A stretch of DNA of 64,000 nt from Saccharibacillus deserti (GCF_013618475.1 NZ_JABJVN010000006.1:248001-312000); one strand, 5' to 3'. Positions 49,609 through 58,262 are shown, counted from the stretch's first letter. Numbers and translations are program-made. The notes: generated by a model from the sequence alone, not told the origin.

Positions 49609-50712
49609 ATGGAACCGGAAGACCGAATAAAAAGACGGGCAGCGATGGAGCAGCTCGTCTCCGAGGCGGATGCCTATGCGCCGGCAGGACCGGCGGAGCC
49701 GCAGGGCCGGGGAGAGAAACCCGTGAAGAAAAAGCGGGGCGCGCTGCGTAAGCTGGTAAGCGCATTGGGCTGGGTCTTGATCGCCCTGCTGCTGCTTCTA
49801 TTGGCGGGATTCGTATACCAATGGTTCGGCGAACGGGAAGACCGGCCGGCATTCGTTGCACCGGGGCAGCTCGTGGAAGTGGAAGGCCGCCGGATGCACG
49901 TGTATGTGGAAGAGAAGCCGGGCAAAGCCGCGGACGAAGCGACGGTGGTGCTGATTGCGGGTTGGGGGACGGCCAGTCCGTATGCCGATTTTTCGCCCAT
50001 GTACGAATTTCTTCAGGAGCAGGCGCAGTTCGCCGTAGTCGAACGGTTCGGGTACGGATACAGCGATATCACGGACGAGAAAAGGGACATCGACCGGATC
50101 ACCGAGGAGATGCACGAAGCACTGCAGCAGGCCGGCGTGGAGCCGCCTTATGTGCTGACGGGGCACTCGCTCGGGAGCCTGGAAGCGATCCGTTTTGCCC
50201 AGCTCTATCCGGACGAAGTTCAGGGGATCGTAACCATCGATGCCGGCTCACCGGAATTTTACAAGACGTTTCCGGTACGGACGATGCAGCTGCAGCGGGT
50301 TGCGATCAAGAGCGGTCTTGTCCGCGCCCTGTATCACGTCAACGGTTTCGACGCGTATCTGAACGGGCAGAGAAACGGCCTCAAACGGCTGTCGCCGGAG
50401 ATGAAAGAGCAGGATCGGCTCGCTACGCTGCTTGTGGCCATAAATGATAATGTGACAGACGAAATCCGCAGAACCCATGCCAACGCGGACAAATTGATTG
50501 CCGCCAAGAGCCGGCTCGATATTCCGATGATCCAGCTTGTGGCGGATCAATTCGGCGCGGTGACGGAAGAATGGATGGACACGCAGCGGCAGTTCGGCGA
50601 ATCTTGGTCCGACGACTCGAAGACGGTGGTTGTGCAGGGCAGCGGGCATGCCATTCATGCCTACGATCCCAAATCGACCGCCGAAGCCGCGCTGGAATTG
50701 TTGAATAGATAA
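49609..50712 (+). CDS. Membrane-anchored alpha/beta hydrolase, copy 1
   Basis: A 367-residue hydrolase with a cytoplasmic basic N terminus, a signal anchor at ~55-72 (VLIALLLLLLAGFVYQWF) and an extracytoplasmic alpha/beta-hydrolase domain. The nucleophile elbow is GHSLGS (Ser of LTGHSLGSLEAIRF), with the oxyanion strand VVLIAGWGT and the catalytic His in VVQGSGHAIHAY. GAAAGGAGG precedes ATG 49609. The next gene is a tandem paralogue, and a ~200-bp block covering the anchor and first strands is nearly identical at DNA level between them. Confidence 0.88.
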   Translation: MEPEDRIKRRAAMEQLVSEADAYAPAGPAEPQGRGEKPVKKKRGALRKLVSALGWVLIALLLLLLAGFVYQWFGEREDRPAFVAPGQLVEVEGRRMHVYVEEKPGKAADEATVVLIAGWGTASPYADFSPMYEFLQEQAQFAVVERFGYGYSDITDEKRDIDRITEEMHEALQQAGVEPPYVLTGHSLGSLEAIRFAQLYPDEVQGIVTIDAGSPEFYKTFPVRTMQLQRVAIKSGLVRALYHVNGFDAYLNGQRNGLKRLSPEMKEQDRLATLLVAINDNVTDEIRRTHANADKLIAAKSRLDIPMIQLVADQFGAVTEEWMDTQRQFGESWSDDSKTVVVQGSGHAIHAYDPKSTAEAALELLNR

Positions 50713-50738
50713 AGCAGGCGCAAGAAGGAGAGAACCTT

Positions 50739-51743
50739 TTGGATAAAAAGAAAAAAAGCCTCTTTGGGAGGTTGGGTTCGGTGCTTAAGTGGGTCTTGAT
50801 CATCCTGCTGCTGCTTCTATTGGCGGGATTCGTATACCAATGGTTCGGCGAACGGGAAGACCGGCAGGCGTTTGTTGCACCGGGGCAGCTCGTGGAAGTG
50901 GAAGGCCGCCGGATGCACGTGTATGTGGAAGAGAAGCCGGGCAAAGCCGCGGATGAAGCGACGGTGGTGCTGATTGCGGGTTGGGGAACGCCGAACCCTT
51001 ACGCCAACTTCTCGCCGCTGTACGAAGGTCTGCGCGGTCAAGCGCAGTTCGCTGTCGTGGAACGGTTCGGCTACGGATACAGCAATGTGACGGAAGAAGA
51101 CCGGGACATCGACAAGATTACGCAGGAGCTGCATGAAGCGCTGCAAAAAGCCGGAGTGCCGCCGCCGTACGTGCTGGCGCCGCATTCGCTCGGCGTGCTG
51201 GAATCGATTCGCTTTGCGCAGCAGTATCCGGAAGAAGTCGCAGGACTGGTGATGATCGATACCGGTTCGCCGGAATTTTACGAGACGTTTCCGTCGCGGG
51301 CTTTCCAGTCCCAACTGCAGCGGATCGCGATCAAATCGGGTGTCGTGCGGGCGCTTTATCACGTGAACGGTTTTGCGGAAAAAGTAGCGGCCGGACGCAA
51401 TGGGCTCAAGCTGCTGTCGCCGGAGATGAAAGAGCAGGATCGCCTGGCTACCCTGCTCGGAGCGAACAATAAGAACGTCACGGACGAGATGAGGCAGATG
51501 CACGCGAACGCCCGGAAAGTGGTGCGGGGCAAGACGCGGCTGGATATCCCGATGACGATTCTCGCCGCGGATCATCTGGGCGAGATCACGGAAGAACGCA
51601 TGGACATCCAGCGGCAGTTCGGCGAGTCGTGGTCGACCGATTCCAAAGTCGAAGTGGTGCAGGGCAGCGGCCATTCGATCCCGGCTTACCAGCCGCAGGC
51701 GATCGTCGACGCGGCGCTGGAAATGGTGTCAAAGACCCGATAA
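50739..51743 (+). CDS. Membrane-anchored alpha/beta hydrolase, copy 2
   Basis: A 334-residue paralogue of the preceding hydrolase, starting at TTG 50739 after AAGGAGAG. It has a shorter N terminus (DKKKKSLFGRLGSV), the same anchor and the same strand WGTPNPYANFSP. The elbow is APHSLGVLESIRF, that is H-S-L-G with Pro before His. The catalytic His is in QGSGHSIPAY. The spacing of 26 bp suggests an operon with copy 1. Divergence in the later two thirds suggests a different substrate range. Confidence 0.87.
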   Translation: MDKKKKSLFGRLGSVLKWVLIILLLLLLAGFVYQWFGEREDRQAFVAPGQLVEVEGRRMHVYVEEKPGKAADEATVVLIAGWGTPNPYANFSPLYEGLRGQAQFAVVERFGYGYSNVTEEDRDIDKITQELHEALQKAGVPPPYVLAPHSLGVLESIRFAQQYPEEVAGLVMIDTGSPEFYETFPSRAFQSQLQRIAIKSGVVRALYHVNGFAEKVAAGRNGLKLLSPEMKEQDRLATLLGANNKNVTDEMRQMHANARKVVRGKTRLDIPMTILAADHLGEITEERMDIQRQFGESWSTDSKVEVVQGSGHSIPAYQPQAIVDAALEMVSKTR

Positions 51744-51764
51744 TTCGTATTGAAAAAAAGAAAG

Positions 51765-51794
51765 TTGACAACGATTCGTTCCTGGAACTATAAT
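51765..51794 (+). promoter_or_regulatory. Sigma-A promoter of NmrA-like reductase gene
   Basis: TTGACA (51765-51770) and TATAAT (51789-51794), both perfect hexamers, are separated by 18 bp. The promoter lies 58 bp upstream of the gene. Confidence 0.82.
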
Positions 51795-51851
51795 GGTTAC
51801 AATTGATGAACCCGCTTCACCCCTACTTTATTTTTGAAGGAGCGAATACTT

Positions 51852-52727
51852 ATGGGCAAAATTATCGTAACCGGGGCTTCCGGCCATCTGGGCACGGCGG
51901 CTATCCGCCATCTGATCGATCTGGGAACGCCTGCGGGAGACATCGTAGGCATCGTGCGCGACCCGGCCAAGGCTTCGGCGCTCGCCGAATGGGGCGTTGA
52001 ACTTCGTATAGGCGATTACGACAATGCGGCTTCGCTGCCTGCGGCGTTCGAAGGCGGCGAGAAGCTGCTGTTCGTCTCGGCATCCTCGATGGACAGCACG
52101 CTGCGCATCCGCCAGCATGCGAACGTCGTGGAAGCGGCTCGCAACGCAGGCATCCGGCATATCGCGTACACAAGCTTCGCTTTCCCCGACAAAATGACGA
52201 TCGGATTGGAAAATGTCCATCTCGCGACGGAATACATGCTGCGCACGACAGGAATCGCGTATACGTTCCTGCGCAACGGCTTCTATCTGGATCTGCTGGT
52301 CAACGAAGGAACACCGGGCGTGGCGGCGGGCGGGACGGTAGTCTCCGCAGCTCCGACAGGCAAACTGAACTACGTGACCCGCGACAATCTGGCGCGTGCC
52401 GCAGCCGTTGTGCTGGCAGGCGAAGGACACGAGAACAAGATCTATGAGCTGACTTCGCCGCAGCCGTTCTCGTACGACGATTACGCAGCCGTGCTGGCCG
52501 AAGTATCCGGTACGTCGGTCGCCCACCAAGCGCTGCCGGCTCCGGAAGCCGTAGCCGCGCTGGCTTCCGCCGGTGTACCGGAAGAAGCGGGCGGTTTCCT
52601 CGTTTACGTGATCGATGCCGCAATCGAAAGAGGCGAGTTTGCTTCCGCTTCGACTGATCTGACGGATCTGATCGGAGATGCTTATACGCCGCTGAAGAGC
52701 GCGGTGGAAGCGGTCATCAAGGGCTGA
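51852..52727 (+). CDS. NmrA-like NAD(P)H-dependent reductase (QOR2/YtfG type)
   Basis: A 291-residue atypical short-chain dehydrogenase of the NmrA/QOR2 group. The dinucleotide motif is VTGASGHLGTAAIRHL, followed by VGIVRDPAKASAL. The segments IAYTSFAFPDK, AYTFLRNGFYLD and NYVTRDNLARAAAVVL follow the family layout. Members reduce quinones or act as NADPH sensors. GAAGGAGCG precedes ATG 51852 and a consensus sigma-A promoter lies upstream. HxlR-type regulators often accompany this family but none is seen here. Confidence 0.9.
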   Translation: MGKIIVTGASGHLGTAAIRHLIDLGTPAGDIVGIVRDPAKASALAEWGVELRIGDYDNAASLPAAFEGGEKLLFVSASSMDSTLRIRQHANVVEAARNAGIRHIAYTSFAFPDKMTIGLENVHLATEYMLRTTGIAYTFLRNGFYLDLLVNEGTPGVAAGGTVVSAAPTGKLNYVTRDNLARAAAVVLAGEGHENKIYELTSPQPFSYDDYAAVLAEVSGTSVAHQALPAPEAVAALASAGVPEEAGGFLVYVIDAAIERGEFASASTDLTDLIGDAYTPLKSAVEAVIKG

Positions 52728-52853
52728 TCGGATCGAATCCCCGATCGGACGCGCGCAGGCGCGGGGTGACCGCGCTGCATGCATGAAGAGCAGCTATACG
52801 AACGTAAGCAGCATGAATGTAAGCAGTGGGCCTGCAAGCGATAGGCCTACCTC

Positions 52854-52889
52854 AACAGCCCGGCATGATTCCTATGCCGGGCTGTTTTT
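52854..52889 (+). terminator. Rho-independent terminator of NmrA-like gene
   Basis: A perfect 13-bp stem (AACAGCCCGGCAT at 52854-52866 with 52874-52886), a 7-nt loop and a T-run ending at 52889. Confidence 0.92.
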
Positions 52890-52904
52890 GGGCTTTTCCG
52901 ATTT

Positions 52905-52986
52905 TAACGAATCGACATAACGCTATACGTGACTTGAAGGGTGTTTTTGCGGAAAATGGCCGGAATAGCGATACGACGATTCGTTA
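52905..52986. repeat. 82-bp element with 22-nt imperfect terminal inverted repeats
   Basis: The outer arms TAACGAATCG and CGATTCGTTA are perfect and the inner blocks CGCTAT/ATAGCG are perfect. The 6-nt joints between them match at three positions, giving 19 of 22. The shape is MITE-like or that of a long RNA hairpin. Confidence 0.5.
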
Positions 52987-53065
52987 GTTCTGCCAAACAG
53001 GCGAAAACGGCTGTTTAGCGTGATAAGGATTCGCTAGCGCCGGTCGAAACCTGGTGTAGACCGCC

Positions 53066-53100
53066 GCAGTAGCGGTAGCAGTAGCGGTAGCAGTAGCAGC
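53066..53100. repeat. Short tandem repeat (GGTAGCAGTAGC unit)
   Basis: About 35 bp of a 12-nt unit, itself built of GTAGC and CAGTAGC words, repeats nearly three times in non-coding DNA. The length can vary by slippage. Confidence 0.75.
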
Positions 53101-53170
53101 GCGGCCTCGAATGTCCGTCGCAACGGCGGCCGCTGCTTCAACGCGCCGCCCGGGCAAACGCAAAGCACGC

Positions 53171-53207
53171 AAAAAGCCGCCTCCGGTATGTTTTCCGGAG
53201 GCGGCTT
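53171..53207 (-). terminator. Terminator of the Cnt/Nik-type ABC operon
   Basis: A perfect 13-bp stem (53207-53195 with 53186-53174, arm AAGCCGCCTCCGG) runs into TTTTT on the minus strand, directly after the last ATPase gene. Confidence 0.9.
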
Positions 53208-53213
53208 CGGCGT

Positions 53214-54014
53214 TCAGAAAATCGAAATCAGTTCTTTCGTATACGGATGGCGCTTCTCCGCGAACAAATCGTTCGCGGAGAAGCGGTCGACGATCTCGCC
53301 GCCCCGCATGACCATGACGCGCTGGCTCATCCGGTGGACGGCGGCAAGGTCGTGCGAGATGAAGAGATACGATAAGCCAAGCGACGTGCGCAGGCCGTCC
53401 AGCAGGTCGAGCACGGCGCCTTGCGAGATGACGTCGAGGCTGGCCGTCGGCTCGTCGAGCACGACGACGTCCGGCTCGATGCCGATCGCCCGCGCGATCG
53501 TGACGCGCTGGCGCTGTCCGCCGCTCAGCTCGTGCGGATAGCGGCCGGCGAGTTCGGCCGGAAGCTCGACGGCTTCGAGCAGCCGGCGGATATAGGCGTC
53601 GCGCGACGTGTACGCGAAGTGCGTGAGCTTCGCGCCTTGGCCGAGCTGCTGATACGGATCGATCAGGGAGTCGGCGATCCGCAGTTTGGGGTTCAGCGCG
53701 GCCGTCGGGTTCTGGAATACGATCTGGATCTTGCGGCGGTGCGGCCGCAGCCGGCGTCCGTTCAGGCGGGCGATATCCTGCCCGCCGAGCAGGATCGAGC
53801 CGCGGTCGGCGTCTTCGATCCGCATGAGGCAGCGGGCCAGCGTGCTTTTGCCGCAGCCGCTCTCGCCGACCAGGCCCAGACATTCGCCGCGGTCGAGGGC
53901 GAAGCTGACGTTCTGCACGGCCGGACGCTCCGCGCCCGCATACGTGCGAGTAAGCCCGTCCACGCTCAGGACAGGCGCTGCGCTTGAAAAAGGATGCAAA
54001 AGCTGTCGGATCAT
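53214..54014 (-). CDS. ABC transporter ATPase 2 (DppF/NikE/CntF type)
   Basis: A 266-residue nucleotide-binding subunit. Walker A is GESGCGKST, the Q-loop is VFQNPTAALNP, the signature is LSGGQRQR and Walker B is VVVLDEPTASLD, with H-loop SHDLAAV. The C-terminal HPYTKELI tail is typical of peptide/nickel importer ATPases. Its ATG overlaps the stop of the other ATPase gene by 4 nt. It pairs with the product of 54011-54808 to energise the two permeases of this operon. Confidence 0.92.
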   Translation of the reverse strand: MIRQLLHPFSSAAPVLSVDGLTRTYAGAERPAVQNVSFALDRGECLGLVGESGCGKSTLARCLMRIEDADRGSILLGGQDIARLNGRRLRPHRRKIQIVFQNPTAALNPKLRIADSLIDPYQQLGQGAKLTHFAYTSRDAYIRRLLEAVELPAELAGRYPHELSGGQRQRVTIARAIGIEPDVVVLDEPTASLDVISQGAVLDLLDGLRTSLGLSYLFISHDLAAVHRMSQRVMVMRGGEIVDRFSANDLFAEKRHPYTKELISIF

Positions 54015-54808
54015 GCCTTGTCCTCCTCGAGTCCCGAATTCAGCGAGCGGCTCAGGATCGGAGCCGCCGCGATCAATTGGCGGGTGTATTCATGCTGCGG
54101 ATGGTCGAGAATACGGTGCTTGCCGCCGGATTCGACGATCCGCCCTTCCTGCATGACGGACAAGCGGTTCGCGTAACGGCGGACATGCCGCCAGTCGTGC
54201 GTAATGAACAAGATGGCGCAGCCGGTCTCCGCCTGCTTGCGCGCCAGCAGTTCCAATACCCGGTGGCCCGACACGCTGTCGAGCGCCGTCGTCACTTCGT
54301 CGGCGATCAGCAGGCGCGGCGACAGCAGCAGCGCGGTCGCGATCGAGACCCGCTGCAGCTGGCCGCCGCTCAGTTGAAACGGGTAGCGGCGCAGCAGCTT
54401 CGCTTCCAGCCCGACGGACTCCAGCGCTTCGGCCGCTTTGGCACGGCGGACGGCGGCGGATTTTTCCCCGTGGACTTTCTGGTATTCGTCGAAATGCGCG
54501 CCGATACTGCGAAACGGGGTGAACGCGCCTTGATAGTCCTGAAAAATATACGAGATGCGGCTGCCCCTTAAGGCGCGCATCTCTTTCGGCGTGCGTTCCA
54601 GCAGATTGCTTCCGTCGAACATAATTCGTCCCGACGCGTGCAGGTTCGGCGGCAGGAGCTGTCCGATCGCCTGCGACAGCAGGCTTTTGCCGCTGCCGCT
54701 CTGCCCGACAAGCGCCATGAATTCGCCTTCGCGCACGGCGAGCGACACGTTGTCGACGATCTTGCGATCCTGGCCGGCGATGCTTAATTCCTCGATAGAG
54801 AGAATCAC
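54011..54808 (-). CDS. ABC transporter ATPase 1 (DppD/NikD/CntD type)
   Basis: A 265-residue ATPase beginning at GTG 54808, seven nt after GGAGG. Walker A is GQSGSGKS, the Q-loop is FQDYQGAFTP, the signature is LSGGQLQR and Walker B is LLIADEVTTALD, with H-loop THDWRHV. The C-terminal HEYTRQLI matches the Opp/Nik family. It overlaps the upstream permease gene by 4 nt and the next ATPase gene by 4 nt, so translation is coupled. The Val in DEVT instead of DEPT is common in NikD/CntD subunits. Confidence 0.92.
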   Translation of the reverse strand: MILSIEELSIAGQDRKIVDNVSLAVREGEFMALVGQSGSGKSLLSQAIGQLLPPNLHASGRIMFDGSNLLERTPKEMRALRGSRISYIFQDYQGAFTPFRSIGAHFDEYQKVHGEKSAAVRRAKAAEALESVGLEAKLLRRYPFQLSGGQLQRVSIATALLLSPRLLIADEVTTALDSVSGHRVLELLARKQAETGCAILFITHDWRHVRRYANRLSVMQEGRIVESGGKHRILDHPQHEYTRQLIAAAPILSRSLNSGLEEDKA

Positions 54809-55668
54809 GGCTGCACCTCCTTTTTCACGTCGAACCGGTCTCTCAGGTAATCGCCCAGCATGTTCGCGATCAGCACGACCGAGACGATGGCGAGGCCCGG
54901 ATAGACCATCAGTTCGGGCCGCGACTGGAAGTACGGCCGCGAATCGTTCAGCATGGCGCCCCACTCCGGCGTCGGCGGCTGTGCGCCCAGCCCGATATAG
55001 GACAGCGACGAGATGAGCAGGATGATCTTGCCGATGTCGAGACTGGCGAGTACGAGTACATGCCCCGCGATATGCGGCAGCAGATGCTTGGTCATGATAC
55101 GCGCGTCCGACAGGCCGTTCGTGCGGGCGATGCGGATATAGTCTTTTTGCGATTCGGACAGGACGGTGCTTCGGACAAGCCTGGCATAGCTGACCCATTT
55201 GACGAGTACGATCGCCAGCACCAGATTACCGATGCCCGCGCCGAGCAGGCCGCTCAGCACGATCGCGACGATCGTATCGGGAAAAGCGAGAAAGCCGTCG
55301 GCGATCCGCATGAACAGCCGGTCGACCCAGCCGCGTCGGTAGCCGGCGATCAGTCCCAGCGGAATGCCGATGACGAGCGCCGCGCCCAACGCGAGCAGGC
55401 TGTAGCCGATCGTCTGTCCGCCGCCGAGCAGCAGCCGGGTCAGTACGTCGCGGCCCAGATGGTCGGTCCCGAACGGATGCAGCGCGCTTGAGCCCTGCAG
55501 GCGTCCGCGCAGGTCGGTCAGCGTCGGATCGTGCTTCAGATAGAGAAACGTATAGGCGGAGGCGGCTAGGACAAGCAGCACGAACAAGGCGGCGAGTATC
55601 GCCTGCCAGCCGTGCTTGTTCGACTTCGAAGCGCCGGATAAGCGCAGGGCGGCCGATTTCGGCATCAT
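54805..55668 (-). CDS. ABC transporter permease 2 (DppC/NikC/CntC type)
   Basis: A 287-residue permease with an N-terminal helix (WQAILAALFVLLVLAASAYTFLYL) and a typical DppC opening HPFGTDHLGRDVLTRLL. The EAA-like loop is DYIRIARTNGLSDARIMTKHLLPH. Late helices include IILLISSLSYIGLGAQPPTPEWG, the OppC signature. AAAAGGAGG seven nt before ATG 55668 fixes the start; the following ATG is an alternative. It partners the product of 55665-56612 to form the membrane channel. Confidence 0.92.
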   Translation of the reverse strand: MMPKSAALRLSGASKSNKHGWQAILAALFVLLVLAASAYTFLYLKHDPTLTDLRGRLQGSSALHPFGTDHLGRDVLTRLLLGGGQTIGYSLLALGAALVIGIPLGLIAGYRRGWVDRLFMRIADGFLAFPDTIVAIVLSGLLGAGIGNLVLAIVLVKWVSYARLVRSTVLSESQKDYIRIARTNGLSDARIMTKHLLPHIAGHVLVLASLDIGKIILLISSLSYIGLGAQPPTPEWGAMLNDSRPYFQSRPELMVYPGLAIVSVVLIANMLGDYLRDRFDVKKEVQP

Positions 55669-56612
55669 CGGTGAGCCTCCTTTTCCTTGAGTTTCATCTC
55701 GGGATTCAAATAGCGGTACGACAGGTCGACCGCCGTGTTCACGACGAAGACGACGATGGCCATGATCAGGATGTAGCCTTGGATCAACGGATAATCGCGC
55801 TGGCGGATCGCGTCGACGACCAGCTTGCCGATGCCCGGATAGGCGAACAGCACTTCGATCACGACGACTCCGCCGATCAGGCTGCCCAGGCTGACGCCGA
55901 ATACCGTAATGACCGGCGGCAGGCTGTGGCGCAGCGCATGCAGCCAGAAGATGCGGCCTTCCGACAATCCCCGGGCCCGCGCGGAACGGACAAACTCCTG
56001 GCTCAGCGAGTCGAGCAGGCTGGAGCGCAGCAGACGCACATAGACGCTGGAGATGGCGAGCCCCAGCGTCAGAGATGGCAGAATGAGCGAAGCGAGGCCA
56101 TCGCGGCCCATCGTCGGCAGGCTGCCGAAGCGGACGCCGAGCAGGTCGATCAGGATCAGGCCGAGCCAGAAGCTGGGCACCGCCGCGCCGACGATCGACA
56201 GCATGCGGCTGAGCGTATCGATCCAGCGTCCGCGGTACACGGCCGAGAGCGAGCCGAGCGGCACGGCCACGAGCAGCATGACCAGCAGCGCGCCGAGCGT
56301 CAGTTCCGCCGTCGCGGGCAGCGCCTTCAGCAGCGTCTGCATGACCGGCTGCCCGGTGGAATACGAAGTGCCGAAGTCCAGCCGGACGAAATCGAGCAGC
56401 CATTTGCCGAACTGGATCGGCAGCGGATCGTTGAATCCCATCTCTTCGCGCATGGCTTCCACCTGCTCCTGGCTGACGGACAGCTCATCCACGTTCAGGA
56501 TGGTCAAGACCGGATCGCCGGGCGCCAGGCGGATGAACAGAAAGCTGACGAACATGATGAACAGCAGAAAAAGAAAGACTTCGAGAAACTTGCGAACGAT
56601 AAGGCGGAACAT
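55665..56612 (-). CDS. ABC transporter permease 1 (DppB/NikB/CntB type)
   Basis: A 315-residue permease. It opens with the conserved VSFLFIRLAPGDPVLTIL and has GTSYSTGQPVMQTLLKALPATAELTLGA, the EAA-like loop EFVRSARARGLSEGRIFWLHALRHSLPP, and VIEVLFAYPGIGKLVVDAI, all hallmarks of the DppB/NikB group. Its ATG overlaps the stop of the solute-binding protein gene by one nucleotide (TAATG type) and its end overlaps the next permease gene by 4 nt. Confidence 0.93.
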   Translation of the reverse strand: MFRLIVRKFLEVFLFLLFIMFVSFLFIRLAPGDPVLTILNVDELSVSQEQVEAMREEMGFNDPLPIQFGKWLLDFVRLDFGTSYSTGQPVMQTLLKALPATAELTLGALLVMLLVAVPLGSLSAVYRGRWIDTLSRMLSIVGAAVPSFWLGLILIDLLGVRFGSLPTMGRDGLASLILPSLTLGLAISSVYVRLLRSSLLDSLSQEFVRSARARGLSEGRIFWLHALRHSLPPVITVFGVSLGSLIGGVVVIEVLFAYPGIGKLVVDAIRQRDYPLIQGYILIMAIVVFVVNTAVDLSYRYLNPEMKLKEKEAHR

Positions 56613-58195
56613 TACATCACGTCCAGCTTATTCGTGATCATGTAATATTCGCTGCGCGTCGTGATCCAGTTTTTGATCTTGCCGCCGTTGTAGGCCACGA
56701 TCGTGCCCGGGTGCAGCACGAACGAATTGAGCACATTGTCGTGCACGTAGTTCGCAGCCTGCTCGGCAAGCTTCGCGCGCTTCTCGGGAGCGACGGTCAG
56801 GTTCAGTTCGTCGATGATCGCGGTCAATGCCGGATCTTCCGAACCGCTGAAGTTCAGCGCGCCCTTGGGATGATACGTCGCGTTCAGGTAGTAACCGGCG
56901 TCGCCGCGCGGCGCGGTCAGGTTGCTGTAGGTGGCCAGGTCCCAGTCGCGGTTTGAAGCCATGTATTCTTCCGGCGTATCGATCTGGCGGATCTCCACAT
57001 CGATGCCGATCTGTTTGGCGTCGGACTGGAACACCTGCGCGATTAGCGGCAGGTCGGCGCGGGCGGAATAGGTCAGCAGCGTGAGCGCGAGCGGCTTGCC
57101 GTCTTTGGCCATAACGCCGTTCTCGAGCTTGTACCCGGCTGCTTCGAGATGTTTTACGGCCGCTTCGGAGCCCGCATCGGACGCCGTATTGTCGTATTTC
57201 GGCGCGAACGGCAGCGAAGGGAGGAACGGGCCGATCGCGGCTTCGCCGTAACCGAGCAGAATCGTGTCCACGATGCCCTGGCGGTCGATTAGCGCGTCCA
57301 TCGCTTTGCGCACGTTCAGATCCTGCATGCTGTCGCGCTCCATGTTCATCGTCATCTGGTGCACGCGGAACGTCGACGTCGATTCGACTTTCATGCCGGC
57401 GATCGCTTTAAGCGAATCGAGGCTTTCGACTTCCGGACGGTAGACGATATCGACCTGGCCGGATTTGAGCGCGAGCGAACGGGCGTTGGCGTCTTCGTTG
57501 AACGAGAATGTGATCGAGTCGAGCGGCGAGACGCCGTCCCAATACCCGTCGTATCGGCTCAGCTCAAGCTTGCTTCCCGGGGTAAACGTATCCAGAGCGA
57601 ACGGTCCCGTGCCGATCGGCTTGTTGACGATATCCGGTTCGCTCACGTCGATGATCGCCGTGTTCGGGTTGACCAGTTCGGACGCGAATTCGGGGAACGG
57701 CTGGGTCGTCGTAATTTCAAGCTTGTCGCCCTCGGCTTCGATCGACTCGATCTTCAAAGCGTTCTGGATCGCCACGTTTTCTTTCAGCGCGCGTTCCAGC
57801 GAAGCTTTGACGGAATCGCCCGTCATCGGTTTGCCGTTCTGGAACGTGATATCGTCGCGCAGGTCGATCGTCCAATGCTGGCCGTCTTCGCTGTCCCAGC
57901 TCTCGGCGAGCCACGGAGCAACGGTCAGATTGTCTTCGTCGAGGCGTACCAGCGTTTCCGTGATGCCTGCGCGCAGCGGCACGTAGCTGGAATCGACATG
58001 CGGATCGAGCGAACTTGTAGCGAAGTTGTAGAGGAAGTGGACGTTTTTGTCGGTCGAAGCCTGGGCGGAACCTTGCGCGCCGGCGTTGGGTTGGGAAGAA
58101 GATCCGCAGGCGCTCAACAGTCCCCCGGTCAGAACGAGGGAAGCGAGTGTGGGCAGCAGCATTTTTTTGTTCAAAAGGATGACCTTCTTTCTCAT
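56612..58195 (-). CDS. ABC transporter solute-binding lipoprotein (SBP_bac_5; NikA/CntA-like)
   Basis: A 527-residue cluster-C binding lipoprotein. The signal peptide ends in LLSACG, then comes SLDPHVDSSYVPLRAGITETLVRLDEDN. Later segments GQHWTIDLRDDITFQNGKPMTGDSV, KPIGTGPFALD and ALIDRQGIVDTILLGYGEAAIGPF are typical of the NikA/CntA/DppA family. The ligand is inferred to be a zinc or nickel chelate because Zur-like boxes control the operon; an oligopeptide cannot be excluded. The start is uncertain: ATG 58195 is given, while TTG 58174 after AGAAGG is a good alternative. Confidence 0.9.
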   Translation of the reverse strand: MRKKVILLNKKMLLPTLASLVLTGGLLSACGSSSQPNAGAQGSAQASTDKNVHFLYNFATSSLDPHVDSSYVPLRAGITETLVRLDEDNLTVAPWLAESWDSEDGQHWTIDLRDDITFQNGKPMTGDSVKASLERALKENVAIQNALKIESIEAEGDKLEITTTQPFPEFASELVNPNTAIIDVSEPDIVNKPIGTGPFALDTFTPGSKLELSRYDGYWDGVSPLDSITFSFNEDANARSLALKSGQVDIVYRPEVESLDSLKAIAGMKVESTSTFRVHQMTMNMERDSMQDLNVRKAMDALIDRQGIVDTILLGYGEAAIGPFLPSLPFAPKYDNTASDAGSEAAVKHLEAAGYKLENGVMAKDGKPLALTLLTYSARADLPLIAQVFQSDAKQIGIDVEIRQIDTPEEYMASNRDWDLATYSNLTAPRGDAGYYLNATYHPKGALNFSGSEDPALTAIIDELNLTVAPEKRAKLAEQAANYVHDNVLNSFVLHPGTIVAYNGGKIKNWITTRSEYYMITNKLDVM

Positions 58196-58230
58196 TTCTT
58201 CTATCACTATTGCAGCATGAGTAATCTATT

Positions 58231-58245
58231 TCGTAATTATTATGA
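58231..58245 (-). promoter_or_regulatory. Zur-like box 2 (promoter-proximal leader)
   Basis: TCGTAATTATTATGA matches the Bacillus Zur consensus TCGTAATNATTACGA at all but one defined position. It lies downstream of the predicted -10, in the leader of the solute-binding protein gene. Confidence 0.75.
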
Positions 58246-58262
58246 TTAACACAACGAGATTT

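Larger units (their letters stand above)
52728..53213. other. 486-bp intergenic region rich in secondary structure
   Basis: It contains the terminator at 52854, an 82-bp element with 22-nt terminal inverted repeats at 52905-52986, further small hairpins near 52994-53035, a short tandem repeat at 53066-53100 and the cnt-type operon terminator at 53171. No protein-coding gene is credible. Confidence 0.6.

Noticed and set aside
53066-53100. CRISPR-like repeat
   Set aside because: The units are contiguous with no spacers, so it is a simple tandem repeat.
53214-58195. Plain oligopeptide (Opp/Dpp) importer
   Set aside because: The protein families alone cannot exclude it, but the two Zur-like boxes make a metal or metallophore importer the better reading; kept as the alternative.
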